The notes beneath the pieces were generated by a model. That model saw nothing but the letters and a program-made list of their open reading frames with translations, made no database searches and was not told the origin of the DNA. Both the position numbers and the translations under genes were made by a program. Below are positions 11,137-20,825 of a stretch of 64,000 bases of DNA, in pieces; within the stretch, counting starts at the first letter, position 1; each line of letters opens with the position of its first letter. Where the stretch lies: NCBI GenBank assembly GCA_033032865.1, contig JAWHQI010000005.1, forward strand, positions 11,680,001 through 11,744,000. The letters are read 5' to 3'. The DNA comes from Dactylorhiza incarnata (Eukaryota; Streptophyta; Magnoliopsida; Asparagales; Orchidaceae).

Positions 11137-11888
11137 CTCCCCTACTATATATTATTGAAAAGGATATAAAGCCTTCAGCAGGCACGGCTGCCGATCGTAC
11201 TTCCTTATCAAAAGCTGTGAGTTCAGATGTAAGGTCCTACAACCATTTGTGCTGGCGGCGGAGTTTGCGATGGCAATTCATTGAGAAGTCAAGATAAAGA
11301 GAGCCGAATTTGGATATAACACAGTTTCGAGGGCGAGATCAACGGCTTCAATAATATCTTGCTGATTTGATGAGGATGCCATTGGAATGCTACGGTAACC
11401 TGCACTGAAACAAGGAAAAAGAGACGAAGAGAGGGAAGAATGAAGAGAGCAGGAGGGAGAGAATTCGAATAGCACAATGAAATTAAATGCAAAAAGTTTC
11501 TTTGGGTAGACGAATCATCGCAACTTAGGATTTTATTCAAAGCAACGTCGAAAAAAATGACATTCAGCGCGCCAAAATATGTCAGTGCGCATGATCTATC
11601 AAATCGACCGAGCATCAAGTCGATGTCGATGTGGTTTCGAAATATATTAATCGATGATGTTGTCGACGTAAGCATCGATAAGTATTCTACGTTACATCGA
11701 GTAGTATTCGAAGGATCCTTCCCAGAGAGCTCTCAAAGCTGACGTCGAGTAGAAGTCGACGGTACGTTGATTTCAATTCGATGCAGCTTTGATTAGATAG
11801 TCATGATTTTCTGTAAGATTTTTGCTATTTTTCTTAGCAATAATTTTCTTCAGAAAATAGATCTTTATACATAATAATAATAGGGGTC
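11137..11888 (-). other. Spacer between RNase H and accessory ORF, element C
   Basis: No coding frame is supported. From 11540 to 11790 the spacer is dense in TCGA-core motifs in opposing orientations (GTCGACG, ATCGATG, CGTCGAGT), the same motif class as the U3 of this element's own LTR. The rest is unremarkable. Confidence 0.5.
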
Positions 11889-12595
11889 CTAGAGAGCTCC
11901 ATCAAGCATCCCCAGTGCATTGATGAAGAACTTTTGCTTACTTTCATCAAGAGGCTTAGTGAAGATGTCAGCCCTTTGATTGTCAGTAGATATGTATTGA
12001 AGGTTGATCTTACCATTCTCTACATTATCTCTGAGAAAGTGGTGTCTTATCTCTATGTGCTTAGTTCTGCTGTGGAGAACAGGATTGGAAGCAATTAAAA
12101 TTGCACTAGAGCTGTCACAATTGATTGTGGAATTGGCAAGGGAAAAGTTGTAGTCTAACAACTGATTTTGCATCCACAAAATTTGTGAACAGCAGCTTGC
12201 TGCAACTATGTACTCAGCTTCAGCTGTAGAAGTAGAGACTGTGGTTTGCTTCTTGCTAAACCATGATATCAGTCTAGCACCCAGAAACTGATATGTTCCT
12301 GAAGTGCTTTTTCTATCAAGCCTGCATCCAACATAGTCGGCATCTGAATATCCAACCAATTCAAATCCAGATTCAGCTGGATACCATAAGCCAAGCTCAG
12401 GAGTACCCTTCAGATATATGAGAATTCTTTTGGCAGAACTAATGTGGGATTCCTTTGGGTCAACCTGAAATCTTGCACAAATACAGGTAACAAACATTAT
12501 ATCAGGTCTGCTAGCTGTTAGGTAGAGAAGAGAGTCAATGGCTGCTTTGTAAGCCTTCTAATCAAATGACTTACCTTGTTCATCTCTATCTAAGG
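11889..12595 (-). pseudogene. Copia RT C-terminus and RNase H, element C
   Basis: Translation from 12595 gives the end of the copia reverse transcriptase ('LLYLTASRPDIMF' block) and then RNase H to the stop at 11889. RNase H acidic motifs are visible: SDADY, TAEAEY and CDSSSA. The 'SRTKHIEIRHHFLRD' block and C-terminal 'IFTKPLD' follow as in the family. One in-frame TAG at about 12558 replaces the Gln that element B has at this site. The upstream part of RT, integrase, protease and gag are missing. RNase H itself (202 codons from 12497) is open and looks catalytically complete. Confidence 0.9.
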
Positions 12596-14124
12596 AAATG
12601 CATCTTTGTCTTAGTTTACACGCGTCTTCTGGTATGCTCACTCGCTGAGCATTGGTTACTCTCTTCCCCTAGATTTTATTTTAGTCTTTATTGTATATCT
12701 TGTATTAGAATGTTTAGATTAAGTCTGGGGGAGAGCCGCTATGTGTTACCCACTGCACGTGCACATCTCAGTGCATGCTAGAAGTATTTTTATTTTTCAG
12801 TTATATTATATGTTCATCTTCATCGCACACCACAACACCCACTTGAGCGTGTACTTAATCTTAGGCGCGTATCGAGTATAACTCATTTCCTTTGTGAGAT
12901 TGAGAAAATCATTGTGCTGGCGTTTAAATTATGTAGTGGAGTAAAATGTTGACTCCGGTGTTCCTAGTCAAGTACTCATGTGAGTATAGAGATTTGTGTA
13001 GATTAGATTTCTTTTTATACTTTTAATTTTATTCATTTCTTTTAGTGTAAATATTGTTTACTCTACTCAAATGGTGAATACAGTGTGAATCAAAAGGTAG
13101 CATAGGGATGTGTGTAAAGTATCGTTAGATGCGTATTGCTCGAGCCGGGAGGAAGGATAATATTTCTCGGTGGCTAAGAACTTGCCCCAAGCGATTCTTG
13201 AAGCATTGGCATAGGATAGTTCTATTGCGCGAGAATGATGTAGGCCGTCATTTTGGCCCGGTTGAGCCTTTGTGCCATTCCTGATATCTTCCCTCGCTAT
13301 CCCCGTTGTGCCTACCCCATTTTCTCGGTTCAGCTCCACTATTGTTCACCAAAGCCTCAAAGCCAATCCTAGTCGCACACCCAAATGCGAGCATTTTGTT
13401 TAGATTTTATTTTGGTGGTATTGATTGTGGAAATATAATGTGAAGATGTGGATGTGTTCATTGAATTTATGCTGAAAAGAAAAGAAAAAAAATTGATTGA
13501 AAAAAAATGCAGAAATGAAAAAAATTCTAAATTGAATATTATTTGAAATATTGGGAGTAGGTGGTGCACACACCCATGTTGCAAAAGTCTAAGTCCGGGG
13601 GTGTGGTGCACTTGCTTTAGATGTTGATGTGCGGGGAGTTGTAATAAAGCTCATTTGGGTTTAGGTGTATCAAGCCTTCATGTTTATCTTTATTTACCTC
13701 ACCATAACCCAAGCCCCATTTAAAACTAAAAGTCCTACCGACTCGCTCTATGAACCAATCTAGTGTCGTGGAGAGAATGGGACCAGGTGAACTTATGGTC
13801 TCCGACACCGATGGATTTCGGTGGAGTTTCTCCCGAATCCCAACTTGGGCAATACTCATCTCATCGATTATTCTACTTTCTCCATATGCATGACTAGATG
13901 ATTCACCGTGACTCCCATTTTGAGTAGAAGTTATATTTATTTTCTCTTTTAGAAATTTATAAACTATGTGTATAATTAGAATTCTTCGCTACTATTTTAT
14001 CTATGCACATGAGCATGCGACTTCGCATGGTACTCCATTTTGTAATTTTAAGATAGTTATTCCATTTTCCCGCCTGCTTAGGATTTGTTTGCTCGGGACG
14101 TGCAAATAGGTAAGTCTGGAGGTG
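12596..14124 (+). other. Element D: Athila-like region downstream of pol, noncoding
   Basis: No convincing frame is present. The plus-strand sequence has several 'AAGTCTGGGGGAG / AAGTCCGGGGGTG' purine tracts (about 12724, 13590) and ends in a hairpin plus purine tract immediately before an LTR. That layout is typical of the long noncoding stretch between pol and the 3' LTR in Athila elements. The left edge (12596) is the junction with element C. The pol genes are absent. Confidence 0.55.
14088..14124 (+). promoter_or_regulatory. Hairpin plus polypurine tract, element D
   Basis: The hairpin TTTGCTCGGGACGTGCAAA (14088-14106, 5-bp outer stem) is followed four bases later by the purine tract TAAGTCTGGAGGTG (14111-14124) and then the LTR. 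Element E has the same pair at its own 3' LTR: TTTGCTTG/CAAGCAAA, then CTAAGTCTGGGGGAATT. The conserved pairing supports both the element assignment and a role in the RNA. Confidence 0.7.
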
Positions 14125-15855
14125 TGCTGAGTCCAATTTATATTGTGATTTTCGGACTCATCTGGGCTTGTTTTCACGCACATGCACTTCACTTTTTGCA
14201 CATTATTGCCCATTTTGGTGTGCAATTGCGCGCTATTCTGCTAAGGGTAAGCACCGTGTGCTCCCCATTTCCAATATTGCTGATTTAAGTTGTTTTCTTG
14301 TGCTGGAAGAGTGCTCTATGATGTTCGTTGTGCTGAGCAGGTGGGCAGATTACCATTTTTGTTAGAAATCATTTCTTGTGTGAATCTCACGGTCGTGCGT
14401 TTACTTGACGCAAGATCGGTGCAACCGTGCGTGCTTATCTGCTGGCAAAATGGTGATCTGGATATGCCCGTGCATTTTTAAGCACGGTTGGTTTCGATCG
14501 TGCGTGAGTAAATCGCACGAGCTCCTCTATTGGCTTGTTTTCATGCATTCTGGTTTGCCCGTGCATTTTTACGTACGGTCTGTTCTGACCATGCGTGGGT
14601 AAAATTGCACGGGCATTCTGGGTCGTCTTCCTGTGCTTTCTTTTTAATTAATATCGCACGGTCCACGCACGATCGTGCGTTCGACCGTGCGTGACTAATT
14701 TCTGACTATTTTTTGATAAAAGCTGTAGACTTCGCCCTAGATCGGATCAATCGTCTTTCCCACGCCCAAGAGCTCCCGTTTCGCCATTTTTTCACCACTC
14801 CATCGTCGCCCACTTTCGGGAGGAGCTCCGGCCGCCATTCTCTTGCAAATCTAATGTCGGAGCAACCTCTAGGCCGCCTCCATCATTCGTACACTCCCAA
14901 GCTCCATTTCAAGAGATTTCTTGCTACACACGTGAAGTTCTCTGGTGAGGTTCGGATCAAAGAAGATTGACGGAGAAGACGGGCTAGAGGTCGTGAGAGC
15001 TTCAGAGACCCCGAACGGCAGTTGGAGCCCGAGCTCGGACAAGGCTTGACAACCCTAGATTCTGACCGTGAACCTCTGATGAGTCTCTGCCCTTTGGTTG
15101 TAATCTCACCCCCATCATTTTGTAGTATTGTTTTCCTTGAATATTTGTGTGTATGAACGATGATTGCTAAACCTTATTATTACATTTAAGTTTATTTTAT
15201 GTCTATGTGAAATTACTTTGTGGTTTATGCAAGTGAGGAGCTCCCCCATTCCATCTTCCACTAGGCAAAACCTCAATTCCATTACGCAAGCCTACTCTTC
15301 CATTACGCAATCCTACTCTTCCATCCGCCAAGCTAAGCGGTGCTAACGGTCTGTATAATCCACCTCGACTCCGCCGGTGCGAACCATTCCATCCGCAAGC
15401 CTACTCTTCCATCCGCACAGTGAAGCGGTGCTAACGGCCCGTGTAATCCATCCGCCTAGCTAAGAGGTGCTAACGGCCCTCAAACCATTCTTCCAGTGCG
15501 AACCACTCCATCCGCTTGCCTTCTCATCCATCCACCTAGCGAAGCAGTGCATAGCGGCCTGCATAGTTTCCATCCGCCCGGCGAAGCAGCGCATATCGGC
15601 CTGCATAGGAGTAGTTTAGTTCTTTTCTTTTATTTTCCACAATCCAAATCACCCCTTTTCCGTAATCCATCCGACCTAAAGGTCTTCAATCTTAAGTCCT
15701 TCCTCGATAGATAACTCCACCTTACTGTGCTCCTTAGAGATTCGATACTTGGGGATCACTCCGACATTTTATATTACTTGAACGATCGGTACACTGCCGT
15801 TTCGTGCTGCAGTCTTGCTACCGCCTATAGAGGTGTGTTAGATTTGCGCATCAGC
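14125..15855 (+). repeat. LTR D1, Athila-like 3' LTR
   Basis: It starts TGCTGAGTCC after the purine tract and ends about 15855 in GTTAGATTTGCGCATCA, an Athila-type LTR end. U3 (about 14390-14700) contains repeated opposing CGTGC/GCACG motifs forming short palindromes, such as GCACGGTC followed by GATCGTGC. The downstream half (15240-15610) has degenerate tandem units of about 50-60 bp built on 'CCATCCGC', 'AAGCGGTGCTAACGGCC' and variants. Right of the end lies an unrelated inverted LTR fragment. Confidence 0.65.
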
Positions 15856-15856
15856 A

Positions 15857-16206
15857 TGGTCTATTTGGCATGGTCGAGGCCAATTGACCCTAATTAAGCT
15901 ACTTTGACAAATTTAAGATTAAGGTTGACTTTGGTCAACTTGACCTATTTGGTTGACCCCAATGGGTCCTTGGTGCTCTAAGGGAACCCCTAAAGGGTTA
16001 GGTATGCTATGGTGGGGTCAAAGGGTGAAGGTGAGACCCTAAAGTCCAACCCTAAGCTTGGTAACTGGAAATTGCTATTTGCAGACCAAGGTGGTTTCCT
16101 CCTTCCTTCCTAAGCTTTTATGCTCCCTTTGTGCTTCCTATGGTTTTGTCATGCCCTAGTCTTGTCAAAACCATCCTAAGGGTCTAGTTGTTTGGGGGAT
16201 GTTACA
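15857..16206 (-). repeat. Inverted 5' fragment of the element H LTR family
   Basis: Read on the minus strand this begins TGTAACATCCCCCAAACAAC at 16206. It then follows the first 350 or so bases of the LTRs at 54491 and 62587: the 'GTCATGAC' block, 'GCAAATAGCAATTTCCAG', 'ACCAAGGACCCATTGGGGTC', and repeated GGTCAA/TTGACC. It stops at about 15857 against LTR D1. This is a truncated copy, more diverged than the two LTRs of H from each other. Confidence 0.8.
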
Positions 16207-16235
16207 CACAAAAACAACTTAAATTTACAAAATAA

Positions 16236-17050
16236 AGATATGGGGTGCACCATGTGCTTACCCCTAACAGAATAGTGCACAATTGCACACCACAATAGGC
16301 CTAAACGTGCACTTCAGGTATGAAGAGTGAACTAGTGAAATATAAGCAATAATGAACTACAAGTGAAGTTCATGTGCTTGAAAACAAATCCAGATGAGTC
16401 CAAAAAACCCTATAAATATCAGACTACTTACACACCACAACGGGCCTAAATGTGCACTTCATGTGAGATGAGTGAACCAGTGAAATATAAGCAATAATGA
16501 ACTACAAGTGAAGTGCATGAGCTTGAAAACTAACCCAGGAGAGTCCGAAAACCCCTATAAATATTGGACTCATTAGTAGCACATCCTCACACGCGTGGCT
16601 TTTCAAAACATTCATATAAATGCCGCTCAATATCAAATTCACGTACGAGTAGCACTGCAACTAGTTCCCACGTATGAGACTTTGCAACTCATTCATGTTG
16701 AAGTTACTCTACACCACATTCTTGTACGTACAACATTCCAGTATGTGCTCCCTCACTTCACTCTCCATAAAGTTCAGCACTGTAAAAAATGCATTGCTCT
16801 TCGAGACAAGCCTCACGCTTCTCTTCAAAGTACCAAGTCCCCTTACCAGAATAGGTCCTGCTGATGAGTCCGATTTAAATAGTGTTTTTTAGACTCATTT
16901 GGGCTAGTTTTCACTCACATGCACTTCACTTTTAGTTCATTATTACTTATATTTTACTTGAACACGTTTCTTCATAAAGTGCACTCTTTGGGCCCGTTTT
17001 GGTGTGCAATTGCGTGCTATGTTTGTTGGGGATAAGCACATGGTGCTCCC
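16236..17050. repeat. Large inverted repeat of D LTR sequence, left arm duplicated
   Basis: The left arm is the start of the D LTR in reverse orientation. It holds two tandem copies of a 145-bp unit (16286-16430 and 16431-16575), preceded by a unique part from 16236. The right arm (about 16862-17050) is the same sequence in forward orientation and is the beginning of LTR D2. The spacer (16576-16861) has degenerate repeats around 'GTACG..GTA' and no gene. A transcript through it would fold into a hairpin with a stem near 150 bp or longer. Confidence 0.75.
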
Positions 17051-18075
17051 TAACCCTTTTTCTGTATTTGGATTGAGCTTCGAAGAGTATTCCCAGTTGT
17101 GTGATTGCAGTTTGGTGCTTTGCAGGTGGGTAGATCATCCATTATGCCCAAATTTCATGTCTGCATGAATCACACGGTCGTGTGTTTCCATGACACACGA
17201 TCTCTCTGATCGTGCGCATTCATTTATGGACCAAAATAGCTTTTTGGATTTGGTCATGCATTTTTACGCACGGTCGACTTCGATCGTGCGTGAGTAAAAT
17301 GCGCGAGCTCCTCTTTTGTCTATAAAATTATTATTTTTTATTTTGTTCACGCGCAGTCGTGCATTTCTAAAACGCACAGTCGTGCATGAACAAAATTCTG
17401 CAACTTTTCTATTTAAGCCGCGATTTTTAGGTTTTCAAGACACCCAAACTGTTCCGCGATTTCTTCCGCCGGAGGAGTCTGACTGCTCTATTTTTCTTCT
17501 TCCAAGGGAGGGTATCACTCCATAGTGTTTCCCCATCATCCTAAGCTCTCAAGAAGGTGATATCCACTCCATATTAGCTGGATTACAAGGAAGAACAAGG
17601 GGATTGACGTGGACATCGTAGACACTCGAGAAGATGGGCTAGAGGTGGTGAAAGCTTTAGAGATCCCAGACGTAACCGATGAATGGATTGTAAGACATGG
17701 ATTGACAACCCAGTGCATCTCCCCATTTCTACGGCATAGTCTCGATCGTTGTTTGTATCTCTACCCTTATTTTCTTCTTTTATTGTTGTATGGTAAGAAA
17801 TCACCTATACCTTGATGATGAACCTTGCTTAAACCTATTTTAATTGTTATTAGCTTTCATTATGCTTTTATGAAATTTCTTTGTGTTTATGCTTGGTGTG
17901 TGGAACCACTATAGAATGATACGCCTGTGATCTTGGTTGAACTTTATGACGAGGTGCTTGCGACCCTCATTTCGCCAGTGCGACCCACTTCATTCGCAAG
18001 TCTTCTCATCCATCCGCGCAGCGAAGTAGTGCTAACGGCCCATGTAATCCATCCGCCTAGCCAAGAGGTGCTAAC
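16862..18075 (+). repeat. LTR D2, interrupted by element A
   Basis: It starts TGATGAGTCC and parallels LTR D1 through the U3 palindromes (17168-17380, for example ACGCACGGTCGA opposite TCGATCGTGCGT) and the 'CCATCCGC...GCTAAC' repeats. It is cut at GCTAAC (18075), where element A begins. In D1 the same place continues GGCCCTC (about 15475). That continuation is not found after element A, so the rest of D2 has been deleted. Confidence 0.65.
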
Positions 18076-19317
18076 TGTTGGAACATGGTCTTCCGCATCT
18101 ACTAGGTTTGAGAATAACAAAACCTATGTGTATTTGATCTTGTGTGTTTAAGTGTGCAGGATAACAAAGTCCACATGACTCAAGGATTACATAAGAAGGT
18201 TGCCCCCAAAGTTGAGCCAACAAATCCAAAACATCTACTAGCGCTGGCGGTAGTACTAGCGCAGGCGCTAGCTGCCGTTCGACGAACTATTAGCGGCGCT
18301 CGACGAAATGCTCATAACGGCGTTCGACAAAAATTTTGTTCGACAAAATCCTATCGGCGTTCGACGAATTCTCGTTCGACGAAATTTTCGTTCGACAAAC
18401 TCTTAGCGGCGTTCGACGAATTCTCATTCGACGAAATATCGGATTAAGCGCAATTGCCGGGAGAACTTATAGAAGGAGATAGCGCCAGGCGATATCCGAT
18501 AGCGCAGGCGATAGCGAGGAGCACAGTTGGCAAGGGAAAATTGTTTCCTCGGATTGAAGATTCTGCCGCGCAGAATGTGTCCTAATATGGGATAGCCCCG
18601 GCGGTAGCACTAGCGCAGGAGCTAGCGCTAAGTTTATAAAAAGGCCATCTTGGCTCCGTCTTCCTAATCTTCTTGAGATCCAGAATTCCAGAGCTTCGTG
18701 CCACAGCATAGAGAGGAAGTTTCAGAGAGATACTCCCACAAATCCATAAAGACTAAAAGAGATCCATGGAGAAGATTTCAACACGCGTCATCATCGTGAC
18801 GAAAGACCGCATCGACTACGATCATACTCTGCGTCTTCGTCTACTTCTCCAAGAGATCCACATAGAGGGAGTTTTACATTATTGTCTTTTTATTTCACAT
18901 CTTTTCTATAATCGTTTAGTAAATTTGCCTCGTGTTGGTGACTAGGTCTCGGGTGTAGGTCTAGGGGGTGCTCGAGGCCATATCAGGGGAAGGGTTGGCT
19001 AGAGCGGCTTGCGGCCGTATCCGGGGAAGGATAGGCTAAAGCCAACCGGTTCGTGGGGACACGAGTCGGTATAGAAAACAAAAAGAGTCTTTCTATTAGC
19101 TTTGATTTCTAGCTTCGATAAGAGATCAAGTTTTGTAATCATGCTTCTCAAGTTAATAAAATCATGTCTTTACTTTTACTTCAATTGATTTATCTTGATC
19201 TTCTCTAGTTTAATAATCAAAGCTTTTTCAAAGTTATTCAAAATATAATATAAGTTTTTAAAACCCTTATTCACCCCCCTCCCCCACCCCCCTCTAAGGG
19301 CGCCTACCGATCCAACA
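18076..19317 (+). repeat. 5' LTR of element A
   Basis: It begins TGTTGGA and ends TCCAACA, a perfect 7-bp terminal inverted pair; length is 1242 bp. U3 (18239-18440) contains CTAGCGC/GCGCTAG palindromes and about eight TTCGACGAA-type motifs. The TATA box is TATAAAAAGG at 18635-18644. U5 ends in a C-rich 'TTCACCCCCCTCC' block as in elements B and C. Confidence 0.9.
18635..18644 (+). promoter_or_regulatory. TATA box of element A 5' LTR
   Basis: TATAAAAAGG follows the GCGC palindromes and precedes the presumed transcription start. The same box is at 24828-24837 in the 3' LTR. Confidence 0.7.
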
Positions 19318-19319
19318 AG

Positions 19320-19331
19320 TGGTATCAGAGG
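19320..19331 (+). promoter_or_regulatory. Primer binding site, tRNA-iMet type, element A
   Basis: TGGTATCAGAGG lies two bases after the LTR end and matches the initiator methionine tRNA site used by most plant copia elements, which is usually TGGTATCAGAGC. Confidence 0.85.
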
Positions 19332-19366
19332 CAGGTTATTCCAAATCGGCTTAACAACCGGGAATA

Positions 19367-20825
19367 ATGGCGTCTCATGATCTCGCTTCTACTAGTGGGG
19401 TAAATTTTTATGAAGAAGAAAAATCTCTTAAACCACCGTTATTTGAAGGAAGAAATTATAAAGGATGGAAAATAGTAATGGAAAATTTTCTTAAACGTTT
19501 AGATGAAAAAGTTTGGAATATTACTATCAAAAAATCACCTAGCGTATTAAATAAGAACGAAATGGTTTTAAATGCAAAATCTATGAATAGTCTACTTTGT
19601 GCGTTAGATCATAATATTTTCATACTCATTTATACTTTTCCTACTGCATACGAGATGTGGAATTTTTTTGAAATAACTAATGATTCTCCTTATGCAGGTA
19701 TGGAACAATTACCAGAACCGGAGAATATGCAAGCCTGCACAGGTATTCAAGAAAGCTCCACACATGACAGATCCATGAAGTGCACACCAAATGGAAAAGA
19801 AGAAGTACTGTCTTCGGAAGAGGAGTGCCAAAAAGATGTCAAAGAAATGATATGTTCAAATCGTGCCTCTCCCGGAAGCAATGTAAGGAAATCAAATTCC
19901 ATCTTTTGTACTTCTATCTCTTCATTACAATTGCTTCAAACTACAAAGCGCAAAATTAAGAAATTAAAAAATGCTAATAAACATTTGCGCTTAGAAAATA
20001 AAAATTTAAAGGCAAAAATTAATGAAGAACCTAATTCTAATTTATCTAGTTCTACACATGGCTCCTTAGTTGAAAACAACACAACTTGTGTAGAATATAA
20101 TGAATTAAAAGAAAAGCACAAGAAACTTGAAAAGGATTTTATTTTAGTAAAAGAACAAAATGAAAAATTATGTTTAGAAAATTCATCTTTGATAGATGAT
20201 TGTGCTAAGTGCAAAGACTATAAAATATAAATTAAAGAGATGGATGAAACCTTTGATGAATATAGAAATAACTATCAAGATCATATAGATTCAATTGTTT
20301 CAACTCTTAAAAATAGCACAATCGCTTATAATAAAGCTAGACATAATTTAAAGATTAAGAATGATGAATTAAAATCAAAAATTAACTTGCTTATGAAAAT
20401 TGTAAATACAAATTCACAATATCAAACTATATCTAAAAATAAGTTGAATATGAATATGAACATCTTACCTAAGTTTAAAAATGGGAGTAAGGAACATAAA
20501 AGATTTGTAAATCAAAATCAAAATCACCTTACAAAATCATGTTTCTCCCAACCTAAAATTAAATGCAAACAAATTTCCTTCAAATTATAAATTCAAAAAC
20601 CTTTTTGATCCAAATGTTCAAGTAAATGATTATGGAAATTTGAAAACTAAAAATAATGTTAAACCAAGATTTGAATGGAGACCCAAAGTTAAAGATGAAA
20701 CACAAACTCCACTCAAAAGGGCTCATTCACTTCCATCTCCTCAAAAACAAACACAATGTATTTGGGTACCCAAAGGAACCGTCACACCCGGTCCTCTTTG
20801 GATACCTAAATCTCTTATTCACTAG
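19367..20825 (+). pseudogene. Gag of element A, broken
   Basis: ATG at 19367 opens 287 codons to a TAA at 20228. The same frame continues to 20590 and then shifts to the frame ending at 20825. The N-terminus has the copia Gag feature 'PPLFEGRNYKGWK' and an 'AYEMWN' block. The usual central Gag part after that block is missing and charged, Ser-rich sequence follows. A long Lys/Asn/Leu coiled coil occupies about residues 190-370. The C-terminus 'QCIWVPKGT' is typical of Sirevirus Gag ends. I see no CCHC zinc knuckle. With one stop and one frameshift it is probably not functional. Confidence 0.8.

Larger units (their letters stand above)
7936..12595 (-). mobile_element. Element C: 5'-truncated Ty1/copia, Sirevirus-like
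   Basis: In minus-strand order the parts are the end of RT and RNase H (12595-11889), a spacer (11888-11270), an accessory ORF (11136-9877), a polypurine tract and a complete 3' LTR (9687-7936). The element breaks off inside RT at about 12595, where Athila-like plus-strand sequence begins. The relation to element B is clear from the RT/RNase H text, the PPT and the LTR ends. Long LTRs and an ORF downstream of pol fit the Sirevirus lineage of plant copia elements. Every ORF is damaged, so it cannot encode its own mobility. Confidence 0.85.
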
